A stretch of 64,000 nucleotides of DNA. Source: Caldilineaceae bacterium (lineage in GTDB: Bacteria > Chloroflexota > Anaerolineae > Caldilineales > Caldilineaceae). Within the stretch, counting starts at the first letter, position 1; each line of letters starts with the position of its first letter. The DNA lies in assembly GCA_022827195.1 (NCBI GenBank), contig JAJDTL010000040.1, positions 62,001 through 126,000 on the forward strand, given 5' to 3'. The notes under the pieces are model-generated. The model did not search any database. It was not told the DNA's origin and was given only the letters and a program-made list of their open reading frames with translations. The translations under genes were made by a program, and so were the position numbers. Below are positions 25,900 to 35,734 of this stretch, piece after piece.

Positions 25900-27288
25900 C
25901 TATTTCGCGCAGCGGATCAGAGCAAGGCGGGCGTTGGCGCGCACGTAGAGGTTTTCATCGCCCAGAGAATTCTCAAGAGAAGCGCGAGCGGCGTTTGCCT
26001 CTTTCCCGATCTTGGCCAGCGACAGGGCGGCGTTGTGGCGCACGAAGTCGCAACGGTCCTCTGCCAGGCTGCTGGCAAGGGCTGGGACCGATTCGGGCGC
26101 GGCGATGACGCCGAGGGCTTCGGCGGCGTTGCGGCGTACCCATTCGGATTCGTCACTGAGACATTCGAGCAGATGGGGGACGGCGGGGCTTGCGCCAAGC
26201 CCGATGTCGCCGAGAATATCTGCGGCGGCGGCGCGTAACGGCCAGCCTGGAGCGCGCAAAGCGTCAACAAGGCCGCCGACAGCGGCCGGCCCTAGCGCGC
26301 TGAGGCCGAAACTGGCTTGGAGCTGACTCGGATTGGTGTATCTCGCCGCAAGATTGCTTTCCAGGCGTGCGTCGGCCTCTTCTTCCAGCGATTTCATCAG
26401 GGCAGCTCTACCGGATTCGCCGGCGGCCGCAAGCATGTAGACCTGCTGCAGTTTATCGGATTCGGACGTACAGGTGCTATCGCCTTTCGCTTCGAACTCT
26501 TTCTCTGAAATACCGGCCGCGGGGCGGTCGCCTCCTGTCGGAGAATCGCCCCTCACCGACTCGCGGCCGGCACCTAGCTCCGCCTCGCCGCCGCTTTTTC
26601 CCTGATACCAGCGCCACACGCTCCAACAAAGTGCAGGACTGGCCGCGCCGTCGAACGTGGGACGGGGACATGCCGGGCTGAGATTCCAGCTCGGCGCGGC
26701 GGGTTCGGCCATGCGGCAGAAGAGAAACTTCAGCATGAAGCGGTTGCGATCGGAGAGATTCTCGGTTGCTCGATGCCACAGGTCGTAGTTGACTATGGTG
26801 ACCGTGCCGGCGGGCCCGCAGAGGAGCATTTCGCCAATTCTTTCGGCCTGATCGCGGCTCGTGTAGTATTGTGACGCGGGCAATACCGAAGTGGGACCCA
26901 TCTTTGCCGACACGTCCTGTGGGTAGTAGAACGCCATCGCCCAGCGCGTGCGGTGATGTCTAACGTTGCGGTCGTCCTCATAGCTGTCCTGATGGTGCCG
27001 CTGTGCAGGTCGATTGGGGGGCGTCAAATGGCAATGCCGGTGGGCGTGCATAGCGTATCCCGCGCCGAGGACGCTTGTCAGCGCGCCGGCAACGGCCGGG
27101 TGTGCGAACATCTCGGCCAGGTCGGGAATTCTTGGCAGGATACTGTTGCCTGGATTGCCTTCGTTTGCGAAGATCGACTCGGCGCGGCAACGTATTGACT
27201 CATGGAAGGCGCCGGGAAAGTCGGCGTGCACCGACACGAAACCATTGACGATGAAATCCTGCATCTGACCGTCATTGAGAAGGATCAT
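25900..27288 (-). CDS. PhyH dioxygenase fused to HEAT repeats
   Basis: A 462-residue two-part protein. Residues 1-200 form a PhyH oxygenase with triad H99-Q-D101 (RHHQDSYED), distal His near 175 (DLWHRATENLS) and RNRFMLKF. After a low-complexity linker (about 210-290, Gly/Ser/Glu-rich), residues 300-460 hold at least four HEAT-type repeats with Ala/Leu patterns (LRAAAADILGDIG, VRRNAAEALGVI, VRHNAALSLAKIG, VRANARLALIR). The repeats probably dock a protein partner or substrate. It is convergent with the previous PhyH gene. The architecture is unusual. Confidence 0.87.
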   Translation of the reverse strand: MILLNDGQMQDFIVNGFVSVHADFPGAFHESIRCRAESIFANEGNPGNSILPRIPDLAEMFAHPAVAGALTSVLGAGYAMHAHRHCHLTPPNRPAQRHHQDSYEDDRNVRHHRTRWAMAFYYPQDVSAKMGPTSVLPASQYYTSRDQAERIGEMLLCGPAGTVTIVNYDLWHRATENLSDRNRFMLKFLFCRMAEPAAPSWNLSPACPRPTFDGAASPALCWSVWRWYQGKSGGEAELGAGRESVRGDSPTGGDRPAAGISEKEFEAKGDSTCTSESDKLQQVYMLAAAGESGRAALMKSLEEEADARLESNLAARYTNPSQLQASFGLSALGPAAVGGLVDALRAPGWPLRAAAADILGDIGLGASPAVPHLLECLSDESEWVRRNAAEALGVIAAPESVPALASSLAEDRCDFVRHNAALSLAKIGKEANAARASLENSLGDENLYVRANARLALIRCAK

Positions 27289-27436
27289 CGCGACTAAATT
27301 GGGGAGTTTGGAGGTTTTGACATACGAAACAGTTCAGGCGGCCTGACGTATAGCAGTGTGAAGGTGATGGTACATTCAGTATTCGATTGAAGGCGCGCCT
27401 TGCGTGTCAGTATGACTTGAAACGGGGCAGAATGCA

Positions 27437-28207
27437 ATGGGCCAAGAGCCGACAATTGGAAGGGCCGTCGCGGTGAGGGAACTGACCGAGAAGGCGGCAG
27501 AGAGGGGCAACGAGGCCGCGGCGAAGAAGGATGCAATCGTTGTCGCTGAGAAGATTCACAAGACCTTTCGATCGGGAGAGATCGAGGTCCACGCGCTGCG
27601 GGGCGTGGACCTGACCATCGGGACCGGCGAGATGGTGGCCATAATGGGACCGTCGGGTTGCGGCAAGACGACGCTACTGAACTCTCTTTCCGGTTTGGAC
27701 AGCTTCGATAGCGGCCAGGTCACGATCGAGGGCACCCCGTTAGCGGCGATGAATGACCGCACGCGCACCGACTATCGCGCCCGGCGCATGGGGTTTGTGT
27801 TCCAGTCGTTCAATTTGCTGCCGGTGATATCGGCGGTGGAAAACGTGGAGATGCCGCTGCTCGTGAGCGGTGTCCGTCCTTCAGAGGCGCGCAAAAGGGC
27901 GCTCGAGAGCCTGGCAAGCGTGGGGCTGGCAAACCGGGCATCGCACAGGCCGATGCAGCTGTCTGGCGGGCAGATCCAGCGGGTGACGATCGCCCGTGCC
28001 CTGGTCAACCATCCGGCGCTGGTCTGGGCAGATGAGCCGACCGGAAACCTCGACGTGGGCAGCTCCACCGAGGTGCTGGCATTGATGCAGCGTCTCAATC
28101 GCGAGCAGGGCCAGACCTTCGTGATCGTCACGCATGACCCGCACGTGGCAGGGCTGTGCGGACGAATCGTGCGAATGGAAGACGGGGAGATTGCGGCCGA
28201 TGAGTAG
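27437..28207 (+). CDS. ABC transporter ATP-binding protein (MacB/LolD-type)
   Basis: A 256-residue ATPase of the MacB/LolD/FtsE group. Walker A GPSGCGKTT is at residues 71-79, LSGGQIQRVTIARAL at 175-189, Walker B ALVWADEPTGNLD near 194-206, and the H-loop VIVTHDP follows. The first 30 residues are a charged extension not usual for the family. Its last eight bases overlap the start of the FtsX-type permease gene, so the two proteins are made together as a type VII ABC system, a mechanotransmitter that moves lipids, lipoproteins or peptides or signals across the membrane instead of importing nutrients. Confidence 0.92.
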   Translation: MGQEPTIGRAVAVRELTEKAAERGNEAAAKKDAIVVAEKIHKTFRSGEIEVHALRGVDLTIGTGEMVAIMGPSGCGKTTLLNSLSGLDSFDSGQVTIEGTPLAAMNDRTRTDYRARRMGFVFQSFNLLPVISAVENVEMPLLVSGVRPSEARKRALESLASVGLANRASHRPMQLSGGQIQRVTIARALVNHPALVWADEPTGNLDVGSSTEVLALMQRLNREQGQTFVIVTHDPHVAGLCGRIVRMEDGEIAADE

Positions 28208-31200
28208 CCTCCTTGCCTCTGCTTCGCTCTACCTGGCGGTGGCTCTGGGGCTCATTCTGGCCGGGCTGGCGCTGCTCTCGCTGCGCAATCCAATCATTGG
28301 CAAATTGGGCGTACGCAACATTCCGCGGCGCCCGATGCAGTCGGCGCTTATCGTGCTGGGCCTCACCCTGAGCACGATGATAATCGTGTCCGCACTCAGT
28401 CTTGGCGACACGCTCGAAAACACTGTTAGGCGGCAGACGATCGATGCATACGGACAGATCGACCAGGTGGTCTCACCCCCCTTCTTGCAGGACCTGCTCG
28501 AGCTGGCGGAGGGCGATACGATCGACCCCGAGAGCGCCAGCAGCCCGCAGAGCGCCGACTTGCTCAACGCGCTTACTACGGGCGACCTGAACGCCCTGAT
28601 CGCACTGTTTGAGGAGGGGCTGCCTGGCATTCCGGAGGAGCGCTACGCGCAGCTCCTGGAAGAGACCGAAGGCTATCCATTGATTGACGGGGTGGCCGGA
28701 TCGATCCTCTTTCCCACGATTGTACGCAATGTCAACACGGGGCAGGGCGAGCCCCTCGGCTTCATTTTTGCCGTGGACGAGCAGTATGACACCGGTTTTG
28801 GGTTGCACGACACCGATGGCGTGCCGGTGCGCACTGCCGATTTGCGGTCCGGTGTAGGAGACGTATTTGTCGACCTGCTCGAGCTCTGGCAGCAAACAGG
28901 GTCGGCGGCGAGTGAGATCGGGTCTGCCATGGGCGAGGAGGGCGTCGGCGTGCCGGAGGCGGCGCTGGCGATTGGTGCGTTAGCGGCGCAACTGCTTTCT
29001 GACGAAGGCCCCACGTTTACACTGCGCCAACTCGCGCTCCCGGTTCAGGTATTGCGCGAACTCGGAATCGACACATCGGTCTTTGACGAGGAGGGAATTG
29101 AGACGATCAGCCTGGACGGGCTGGGCATCAGTGACGAGGACCTGGCCGAGTTCGGCATTGACGCGGACGAGCCGGTAACGGTTCCGACACTGCGGATGCT
29201 CGGGCTTGAGGTTCCCGATGCAGACGAACTGTTGACGACGGCTACGGAGTTTCTGCGCGCGATCAATCTGAATACGTTAGGGCAGGACGTCGATGCGCAG
29301 TTGGGGCAGTTCGGCCTGCAGCTACGGCAGGGCGAAGTCTACCTGAATCGTGTGGGCGCGCAGCTGCTCAACGCGAGGCCGGGCGACCTGCTGGAGGTTT
29401 TCGTCGGGCCGATCCCGGTCCCGTATCGCGTTCGGGGCGTGGTGGAAGAGTCCGGCCCCGTGGGAGCGCTCCTGCCGGTGGTGATGATGCACACCGACGA
29501 GGCGCAAAAGTTGCTGTTTATGCCGGGCAGGATCAACAACATTCTGGTCTCCAACGAGGGAGACGAGGTCGAAGGGATGGTTCACACGGAAGAAGTGAGC
29601 AGCCATCTACGCGGCCTATCTCTCAACGACGAACGATTGTCCGTATTGATGGCGGCGCTGCGAGAGCCGAGCGCGGCTGATGTTATCCGGAGGGAGGGCG
29701 TTGCCCCGGTCAATCCATTGATGGAGGACAGCGACGCGCCGGAGTTCTTGATGGAGCTCTTCGGCGGTCTGGCGCAGGCGAACGACTTCGAACAGGACGT
29801 CGAACTGTTGACGGCCTCGCTTTCGGATACAGAGGTCGGTTCAGACAACGGCAAGCTGAGAACTGCCCTCAGCAGCCAGGCGGTGCAGGAGTGGTTGCTT
29901 ACGCTGCCACTGGCGAACGCAGACAGGGAGGCCGTACGTGCGGCGCTGAGGGACATTCGAGACTTCGAGGTGCTGGCGCCGCTGAGCAAGGAGTTCGTGA
30001 CAGATGTTGCCGAAATAGGAGGCGTGGCTTTTGGGACAATCTTCTCCAGTTTCGGCATCCTTTCCATCTTTGCTGGCGTACTGCTGATTTTCCTGATCTT
30101 TGTGATGATGGCGGCGGAGCGCCGCAGCGAGTTGGGCATTGCACGGGCAATTGGAATGAGGCGAATCCACCTCGTGCAGATGTTTGTTACTGAAGGGATG
30201 GTTTACGACCTGGCGGCGGCGCTGGTGGGGCTTGGCCTGGGCCTGCTTGTATCGTTCAGCATGATTGGATTCCTGAGCAACATGCTTTCGGGAATCGGGA
30301 GCAGAGTCGCAGGCGCGCCGCCCTTCACGTTCAGCTGGTACGCGGCGCCGACCTCACTGGTAATCGCCTATTGCCTGGGCGTAATCTTCACCTTTCTTGT
30401 GGTTACGGTCGCCTCGTGGAATGTGAGCCGGCTGAACATTATTGCCGCCATTCGCAACCTGCCGGATACCTCGATCGCGAGACGGCAGGGATGGCTTCGG
30501 CAAGTTCTGCGCGGCGTGTGGATCCTGCTGCTTCTTGCCGGGGGCGGGTACCTCGTCTGGCTGGGGCAGGATAACGGGCAGACCGTCGCATTTGTGGGCG
30601 GCACAATGCTGCTCGCGGGGGTTGCCTGGGGAGGCGGTTGGGTGAGCCGGCGATGGACGCCGGGACGGGCTGACCTGCGGCGTCGGGTGATGAACACGGT
30701 GATCGGCGCGGGGCTGCTCGCGCTCTGGGCGGTGCCTTGGAGCGACGTGCTGGACACGGAGCTGCCCTGGTTTAACCAAAACCCAGGCTTCACGCTGCTG
30801 TCCTTTGCGTTGAGTGGGCCATTCATCATCACCGGCGCGATCATGGTGGTCATGAACATCGCGGACGGCCTGGCGGGGCTCTTCGTGCGGCTGGTCGGAA
30901 GGATCGGGCCGCTGACGCCTGTGCTGAAAACAGCGGTGGCCTACCCCCTCAGCAACCGCTTTCGCACGGGCATGGCAATGCTGCTATTCGCGATGGTGAT
31001 CACAACCGTGACAGTTATGAGCGTGGTGATCCGGGCGACCGAGGTGGTGACCGAGCCAAGCGAAGAAAGGACGGCCGGTTTCGATATCGTGATTTCGCCG
31101 AGCCTGCTGAGCCTGTTCGACCCCGTGACAGACATCCATGAAGAAGCGGTTCTGCGGGACGACTTTCCAAGGGAGCAGGTGGCTGTCCTGGGAACGGTTG

Positions 31201-32324
31201 CCCGTTTGGGCCTGACCTCGCGCCAGATTCGGCCTGAGGCCGAAGGCTTGGAAAGCAGTACGAGCCAATTGATGACCGGCATAGATGATGGCTATGCGAA
31301 ACAGGCAGCGCAGCACTATGCATTCCAGATGCGGGCCGAAGGTTTCGACGACGACGAGGCGGTCTGGCAGGCTTTGGGGGCGCGAGATGACGTGGCCGTG
31401 GTCACGGCGCGTTGGGTGGCGAGTCCGCCCGAGCCGGATTCGGAAGGCCAGGCCTTCGGTCCCGATAGGGGGAGGAGAGGTGGAGGGCCCCCCTGGCGCG
31501 GCGACTCTGACTTACACGGTTTCTACCTGGAGGAAGGGGGTACGCTGCCGTATGTTCTGGTTGAGCTGTCCGCCCTGAACAGGGGAGCGGGCTCGAGCTT
31601 CGCCTTCGGAAGCGTGCAGGTTGAGGCATCGGTGGGCGGCGAGGATGGCGCGGAGAACGGGGAGGAAATCAGGCACAACGTCCAGATCATAGGCGTGCTT
31701 GCGGAGGCGGACTCTCTGGCAGAGGGCAGTATCCTGATGAACCGGCGCGTGCTCGACAAACTGAACGGTGAGCCGGTGCGGCCACAGTCCTTCTACGCGA
31801 AAGTTGTACCGGGGGCCGATGTCGGCGAAACGGCGCTCGCGCTGGAGCGGGCGATGTTGAGCAGCGGACTGAACGCGACGCCGCTCTCGGAGATATTCGC
31901 CGCAGGCCAGGCCTTTCTGCGCGGGATCCTGGCGCTGTTCCAGGGTTTTCTGGCCCTGGGGCTGGTGGTCGGGATCGCGGGGTTGGGGGTGATCAGCAGC
32001 CGCACTGTAGTCGAGCGCCGCCAGCAGATCGGTGTGCTGCGGGCGATCGGATATCCGTCCGGGACGGTGGCGCTGCTTTTCATCTTGGAGGCGAACTTCA
32101 TCGCCCTGACGGGCATCCTGGTCGGAGGCGTTACCGGGTTGATACTGGGGGACAAAACGATAGGTCAGGCCTACGACCTGGCGACGCAGTTGAGCTTTCC
32201 GACGCCCTGGCTAACGATCGCAGCGTTGCTGGCAGCGACGTGGCTGGTGGCGCTTCTGACGACGGTCCTGCCGGCGTGGCAGGCGTCGCGCATCTATCCG
32301 GCAGAGGCTCTGCGGTATGAGTAA
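28200..32324 (+). CDS. Very large FtsX-domain ABC permease
   Basis: A permease of 1374 residues, about twice the usual size for a double FtsX protein. It has an N-terminal pair of helices (LYLAVALGLILAGLALLSL and a MacB-like IPRRPMQSALIVLGLTLS segment), a ~530-residue acidic extracytoplasmic domain, a first FtsX domain at about 605-760 with ERRSELGIARAIGMRR, a middle set of helices near 770-900, a second large extracytoplasmic domain near 970-1230, and a second FtsX domain near 1240-1370 with ERRQQIGVLRAIGYPSG. ATG 28200 overlaps the ATPase gene by eight bases. Homologues are presumed exporters or lipid-handling machines; cargo unknown. Confidence 0.9.
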   Translation: MSSLLASASLYLAVALGLILAGLALLSLRNPIIGKLGVRNIPRRPMQSALIVLGLTLSTMIIVSALSLGDTLENTVRRQTIDAYGQIDQVVSPPFLQDLLELAEGDTIDPESASSPQSADLLNALTTGDLNALIALFEEGLPGIPEERYAQLLEETEGYPLIDGVAGSILFPTIVRNVNTGQGEPLGFIFAVDEQYDTGFGLHDTDGVPVRTADLRSGVGDVFVDLLELWQQTGSAASEIGSAMGEEGVGVPEAALAIGALAAQLLSDEGPTFTLRQLALPVQVLRELGIDTSVFDEEGIETISLDGLGISDEDLAEFGIDADEPVTVPTLRMLGLEVPDADELLTTATEFLRAINLNTLGQDVDAQLGQFGLQLRQGEVYLNRVGAQLLNARPGDLLEVFVGPIPVPYRVRGVVEESGPVGALLPVVMMHTDEAQKLLFMPGRINNILVSNEGDEVEGMVHTEEVSSHLRGLSLNDERLSVLMAALREPSAADVIRREGVAPVNPLMEDSDAPEFLMELFGGLAQANDFEQDVELLTASLSDTEVGSDNGKLRTALSSQAVQEWLLTLPLANADREAVRAALRDIRDFEVLAPLSKEFVTDVAEIGGVAFGTIFSSFGILSIFAGVLLIFLIFVMMAAERRSELGIARAIGMRRIHLVQMFVTEGMVYDLAAALVGLGLGLLVSFSMIGFLSNMLSGIGSRVAGAPPFTFSWYAAPTSLVIAYCLGVIFTFLVVTVASWNVSRLNIIAAIRNLPDTSIARRQGWLRQVLRGVWILLLLAGGGYLVWLGQDNGQTVAFVGGTMLLAGVAWGGGWVSRRWTPGRADLRRRVMNTVIGAGLLALWAVPWSDVLDTELPWFNQNPGFTLLSFALSGPFIITGAIMVVMNIADGLAGLFVRLVGRIGPLTPVLKTAVAYPLSNRFRTGMAMLLFAMVITTVTVMSVVIRATEVVTEPSEERTAGFDIVISPSLLSLFDPVTDIHEEAVLRDDFPREQVAVLGTVARLGLTSRQIRPEAEGLESSTSQLMTGIDDGYAKQAAQHYAFQMRAEGFDDDEAVWQALGARDDVAVVTARWVASPPEPDSEGQAFGPDRGRRGGGPPWRGDSDLHGFYLEEGGTLPYVLVELSALNRGAGSSFAFGSVQVEASVGGEDGAENGEEIRHNVQIIGVLAEADSLAEGSILMNRRVLDKLNGEPVRPQSFYAKVVPGADVGETALALERAMLSSGLNATPLSEIFAAGQAFLRGILALFQGFLALGLVVGIAGLGVISSRTVVERRQQIGVLRAIGYPSGTVALLFILEANFIALTGILVGGVTGLILGDKTIGQAYDLATQLSFPTPWLTIAALLAATWLVALLTTVLPAWQASRIYPAEALRYE

Positions 32325-32374
32325 GGCGAAGGGTGCAGAGGGTGGCGCGGCCGTGAGGCCGGTTGCCCCCTCCT

Positions 32375-32821
32375 TCACCAGTCGTAGTGTTTGTAGCGTT
32401 TCGCCCAGCCGCCGGTGGATGAGAGCATCTTGCCGGCTTCGATAAAAAAGAGCCAGCGCGGCTCCTGCATTGTCGTTTCGAGGTACTTGAGCCCGCCCTC
32501 TCCGCCATAGCGTTCCGCCATCTCGCGTCCGATTTCGACCCACTTTCCGCCAACGTTAGGCTCTTCCACAACCCTCGCCTGCCCCTTGACCAGGACACGC
32601 CCCCCGCTTTCGGCGTCAATACAGAGGAAAACGCGGCCGTCGTTCTTCATGTAGGAGGCCCAGACCGAACGCGCTCGCGGCACGACGTAGAAGCCGCCGT
32701 CGGCATAGGTGAACCAGCAGGGAACCACGTAGGGTGCCCCTTCGTCGTCGATGCAGGCGAGACGGCAGACGGTATTGCTGTGCAGTAGCTCATCGATTTG
32801 GGATGCGGTCATGGCAGGCAT
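32375..32821 (-). CDS. Pyridoxamine 5'-phosphate oxidase-family protein
   Basis: A 148-residue split-barrel flavin-binding protein (PPOX superfamily). The N-terminal helix and strand (QIDELLHSNTVCRLACIDDEG then PYVVPCWFTYADGGFYVV) and the later VWASYMKNDGRVFLCID and GGRVLVKGQARVVEE strands are typical of FMN- or F420-binding members such as NimA-like proteins. AGGAG precedes the ATG. Substrate and cofactor cannot be decided from sequence. It is convergent with the FtsX gene. Confidence 0.85.
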   Translation of the reverse strand: MPAMTASQIDELLHSNTVCRLACIDDEGAPYVVPCWFTYADGGFYVVPRARSVWASYMKNDGRVFLCIDAESGGRVLVKGQARVVEEPNVGGKWVEIGREMAERYGGEGGLKYLETTMQEPRWLFFIEAGKMLSSTGGWAKRYKHYDW

Positions 32822-32991
32822 CGTGATCTCCTCGTGTGTCGGGATAAGGCAGCGCGCGGCGGCAGCGACGGTCTCCCTTCCTTTCGCTATAGCGGCGGCC
32901 AGCCCAGGCCGAATGCGTAGTCCGGGCGGAGAAAGGCTGCTGCCGGCGGGCGTTACCTTATATCACCAACGGGAAAATTTCAAACCTATTC

Positions 32992-33020
32992 TCGACAAAG
33001 AGCCTTCTTTCTGCTATCAT
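32992..33020 (+). promoter_or_regulatory. Sigma70-type promoter of the second PPOX gene
   Basis: TCGACA (32992-32997), 17 bases, and TATCAT (33015-33020), each one mismatch from consensus, lie 108 bases before ATG 33129. The remaining 300-base divergent gap (32822-33128) holds no gene. Confidence 0.5.
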
Positions 33021-33128
33021 TGCCTGCTGAAATGTCGGGTCAGCCTTGTGCATGGCTGCGAAAACGCCTGTGAGGCCCGGCGTCGGGATTGTGCCACTGA
33101 GTCGGATGTTCCATCCGAGGATTGAGTC

Positions 33129-33542
33129 ATGAATGAAAATGTATTGAAGTTTATCGAGAAGGACCGCCACGCCGTTCTCGCAACGAATGGCAGGAATGGC
33201 TTGCCGCAATTGACGCCGGTATGGTATCTGTTCGAGGATGGCGTGCTGTACGTAAGCGCGCAGGTAACGACAGTGAAGGTACGCAATTTGCGTCGCGACC
33301 CGGCGGTTTCAGTTTGCATCGATGGTGGAAGAGGCGACGCGCGCTATGTCGTCCTTGGGGGCAAGGCGGAACTGATCGAGCCTGGCGAGCGTCAGAAATC
33401 GATAAGAAGGCGGATCGTAGGGCACTACTTTGACGACGAGGCCGCGGCGGAACGCTATTACGAGACGGTCAGGGACAATGTCGGCGCGATCATTTCATTG
33501 CGGCCGGAGCGGGTCGTATTGAGCGGATTCTCGGGCCTGTAA
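33129..33542 (+). CDS. PPOX-class F420-dependent enzyme-like protein
   Basis: A 137-residue split-barrel protein close to the F420-dependent PPOX class (VLKFIEKDRHAVLATNGR, LPQLTPVWYLFEDGVLYVSA, KVRNLRRDPAVSVCIDG). Such proteins reduce small molecules with deazaflavin F420 or bind FMN or haem degradation products. It is only distantly similar to the convergent-side paralogue 300 bases upstream. DUF2277 and fhs genes follow on the same strand, spaced 60-85 bases, possibly one operon. Cofactor choice uncertain. Confidence 0.86.
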   Translation: MNENVLKFIEKDRHAVLATNGRNGLPQLTPVWYLFEDGVLYVSAQVTTVKVRNLRRDPAVSVCIDGGRGDARYVVLGGKAELIEPGERQKSIRRRIVGHYFDDEAAAERYYETVRDNVGAIISLRPERVVLSGFSGL

Positions 33543-33604
33543 AGTCAGCTGTAGGGCCGGGCACGGCTGCCGAAAGGATTGCGGCCCGCCAAGGAGAGTG
33601 AATC

Positions 33605-33805
33605 GTGTGCCGAAGCATCAAAAAACTCCGTCAGCCGGAAGGACTGCCGACGGAACAGGAGATGGAGGCGGCGGCGCTTCAGTTCGTGCGCAAAGTTAGC
33701 GGCTACCGCAAACCTTCCAGGGCCAATGAAGAGGCGTTCGACAACGCAGTCAGCCAGATTACCGCGGCAACGCGAAGGATGTTCGAAAGGCTGGAGGCCA
33801 GATAA
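33605..33805 (+). CDS. DUF2277 family protein
   Basis: A 66-residue protein with the conserved DUF2277 pattern: CRSIKKLR at the N-terminus, then AALQFVRKVSGYRKPSRANE and a C-terminal helix. The function is unknown. GTG 33605 is preceded by AAGGAGAG. The conserved Cys2 and the KVSGYRKPS motif are intact. It sits between a PPOX gene and fhs. Confidence 0.88.
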   Translation: MCRSIKKLRQPEGLPTEQEMEAAALQFVRKVSGYRKPSRANEEAFDNAVSQITAATRRMFERLEAR

Positions 33806-33889
33806 CCCGGCCGCAAGCGCGCCGCTAGCCAGCGTGTCCGCGACCCCAGACGAAAGCGTCCTCCCAGTTCAAGTGACAGGAGCCGGAAG

Positions 33890-35599
33890 ATGAGCAAGAC
33901 CCCCGTTCCCTCAGATCTCGAAATCGCCCAGGCTGCGAAGCTGCGCCCAATCTGGGAGATCGCGGAGAAGATGGGGCTGGCGAGAGCCGACATCGAACTG
34001 TACGGCGACCACATGGCCAAGGTACGTCTTGAGGCGATCGAGAAGCTGGCGGAGCGCCCGAATGCGCGCTACGTTCTCGTCACTGCCATCACGCCTACCC
34101 CGCTGGGGGAGGGCAAGTCGACGACGACGGTCGGGCTAGGACAGGGGATGCACCACATCGGCAAAACGGCGACGGTCACGATTCGCCAGCCGAGCCAGGG
34201 GCCGACCTTCGGCATTAAAGGTGGGGCGGCCGGCGGCGGCTACAGCCAGGTGGTGCCGATGGAGCAGTTCAACCTGCACATGACCGGGGACATGCATGCC
34301 GTAACGGCCGCGAACAACCTGCTGGCGGCAATGATCGATGCCCACATCTACCAGGGCAACGCGCTGGAGATCGATCCCTACAGCATCATGTGGCGGCGCG
34401 TGCTGGACGTGAACGACCGCGGGCTGCGCAACATCATCAGCGGCCTCGGCGCGAAGTCCGACGGGCCGCAGCGCCAGACCGGTTTCGACATTTCGGCGGC
34501 GTCTGAAGTGATGGCGGTCCTGGCGCTGACGACGAGCCTGGAGGACATGCGGACGCGCTTCGGCCGCGTGACGATCGGCACCAATCGCAGGCGCGAACCG
34601 GTGACGGCAGAGCAGCTGCAGGCGGCCGGCGCGATGACGGTCCTCATGAAAGAGGCGATCAAGCCGAACCTGTTCCAGACATTGGAGAACACGCCGGCGC
34701 TCGTCCATGCCGGCCCGTTCGCCAACATCGCCCACGGGAACAGTTCGGTCCTGGCCGATCTGATCGGCGTCAAGACGGCAGACTTTGTGATTACCGAAGC
34801 GGGCTTCGGCGCCGACATTGGCGCTGAGAAGTTTTTCAATATCAAGTGTCGTTACAGCGGTTTGCGGCCGGACGCGGCGGTGCTGGTGGCCACGGTGCGT
34901 GCACTGAAGTCGCACACCGGCAGGTACCGGGTGGTGCCGGGCAGGCCGCTGCCGCCGGAGATGCTGGAAGAGAACCCGGAAGACGTTGAAGAGGGTGCGG
35001 CCAACCTGCGAAAGCAGATTCAGAATGTGCGGGCGCACGGCGTCAGCCCGGTCGTATGCGTCAACCAGTTCGCGACCGACTTTGAAAGCGAGATCCAAGT
35101 CATAGGGCGTGTGGCCGAAGAGGAGGGCGCGCGCTGGGCCGTGTCGAACCACTGGGCGGAGGGCGGCGCGGGGGCCAGGGATCTGGCGCGAGCGGTGGTT
35201 GCGGCCGCGGAAGAGCCGACCGACTTCCGCTTCCTGTACGGGCTGGAACAGCCCTTGAAGGAGAAGATTGAGAAGATCGCGACGACGATCTACGGCGCGG
35301 ATGGCGTTGAATACACGCCGCTGGCGAACCGGCAGATCCGTCAATACGAAGCGAGCGGTTTCGGCAGTTTGCCGATATGTATGGCGAAGACACATTTGAG
35401 CCTGAGTCACGATCCCAAGCGCAAGGGCGCGCCGAGCGGGTTCACTGTGCCGGTCCGCGAAGTGCGGGCGAGCGTCGGCGCGGGATTCGTGTATCCGCTG
35501 TTGGGCGAGATGCGAACGATGCCGGGCCTGGGCAGCGCGCCTGCGGCTCAAAACGTGGACATCGACCTTGAGACCGGGCAGGTTACAGGGCTATTCTAG
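33890..35599 (+). CDS. fhs: Formate--tetrahydrofolate ligase
   Basis: Fhs activates formate with ATP onto tetrahydrofolate, giving 10-formyl-THF for purine and one-carbon metabolism. The 569-residue protein is of normal length. The ATP loop TPLGEGKSTTTVGLGQG is near residues 66-82, followed by RQPSQGPTFGIKGGAAGGG near 101-119 and the family signature at EAGFGADIGAEKFFNIKCR near 304-322. It is monofunctional, without FolD fused. AGGAG lies nine bases upstream of the ATG. No other Wood-Ljungdahl gene is nearby, so a general C1 role is more likely than acetogenesis. Confidence 0.97.
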   Translation: MSKTPVPSDLEIAQAAKLRPIWEIAEKMGLARADIELYGDHMAKVRLEAIEKLAERPNARYVLVTAITPTPLGEGKSTTTVGLGQGMHHIGKTATVTIRQPSQGPTFGIKGGAAGGGYSQVVPMEQFNLHMTGDMHAVTAANNLLAAMIDAHIYQGNALEIDPYSIMWRRVLDVNDRGLRNIISGLGAKSDGPQRQTGFDISAASEVMAVLALTTSLEDMRTRFGRVTIGTNRRREPVTAEQLQAAGAMTVLMKEAIKPNLFQTLENTPALVHAGPFANIAHGNSSVLADLIGVKTADFVITEAGFGADIGAEKFFNIKCRYSGLRPDAAVLVATVRALKSHTGRYRVVPGRPLPPEMLEENPEDVEEGAANLRKQIQNVRAHGVSPVVCVNQFATDFESEIQVIGRVAEEEGARWAVSNHWAEGGAGARDLARAVVAAAEEPTDFRFLYGLEQPLKEKIEKIATTIYGADGVEYTPLANRQIRQYEASGFGSLPICMAKTHLSLSHDPKRKGAPSGFTVPVREVRASVGAGFVYPLLGEMRTMPGLGSAPAAQNVDIDLETGQVTGLF

Positions 35600-35734
35600 G
35601 GCGCGGGCGTGCGCTGAAATGTCTCGGTTTACAGCCACTGACTGCTACCTTCCGCTACGGCCTCGAAGAACTGGAGGCGCCCGCCTGGGGATGGATTTGG
35701 GCGGATTTGGCGGCATCAGGTTACAATGTAGGTT

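Noticed and set aside
32337..32372. Imperfect GAGGG/CCCTC hairpin between the FtsX and PPOX genes
   Set aside because: Several mismatches and no T run on either side; too weak to call a terminator.
34136..35551. 471-codon open frame antisense to fhs
   Set aside because: Arg/His-rich shadow of a clear housekeeping gene; no motifs.
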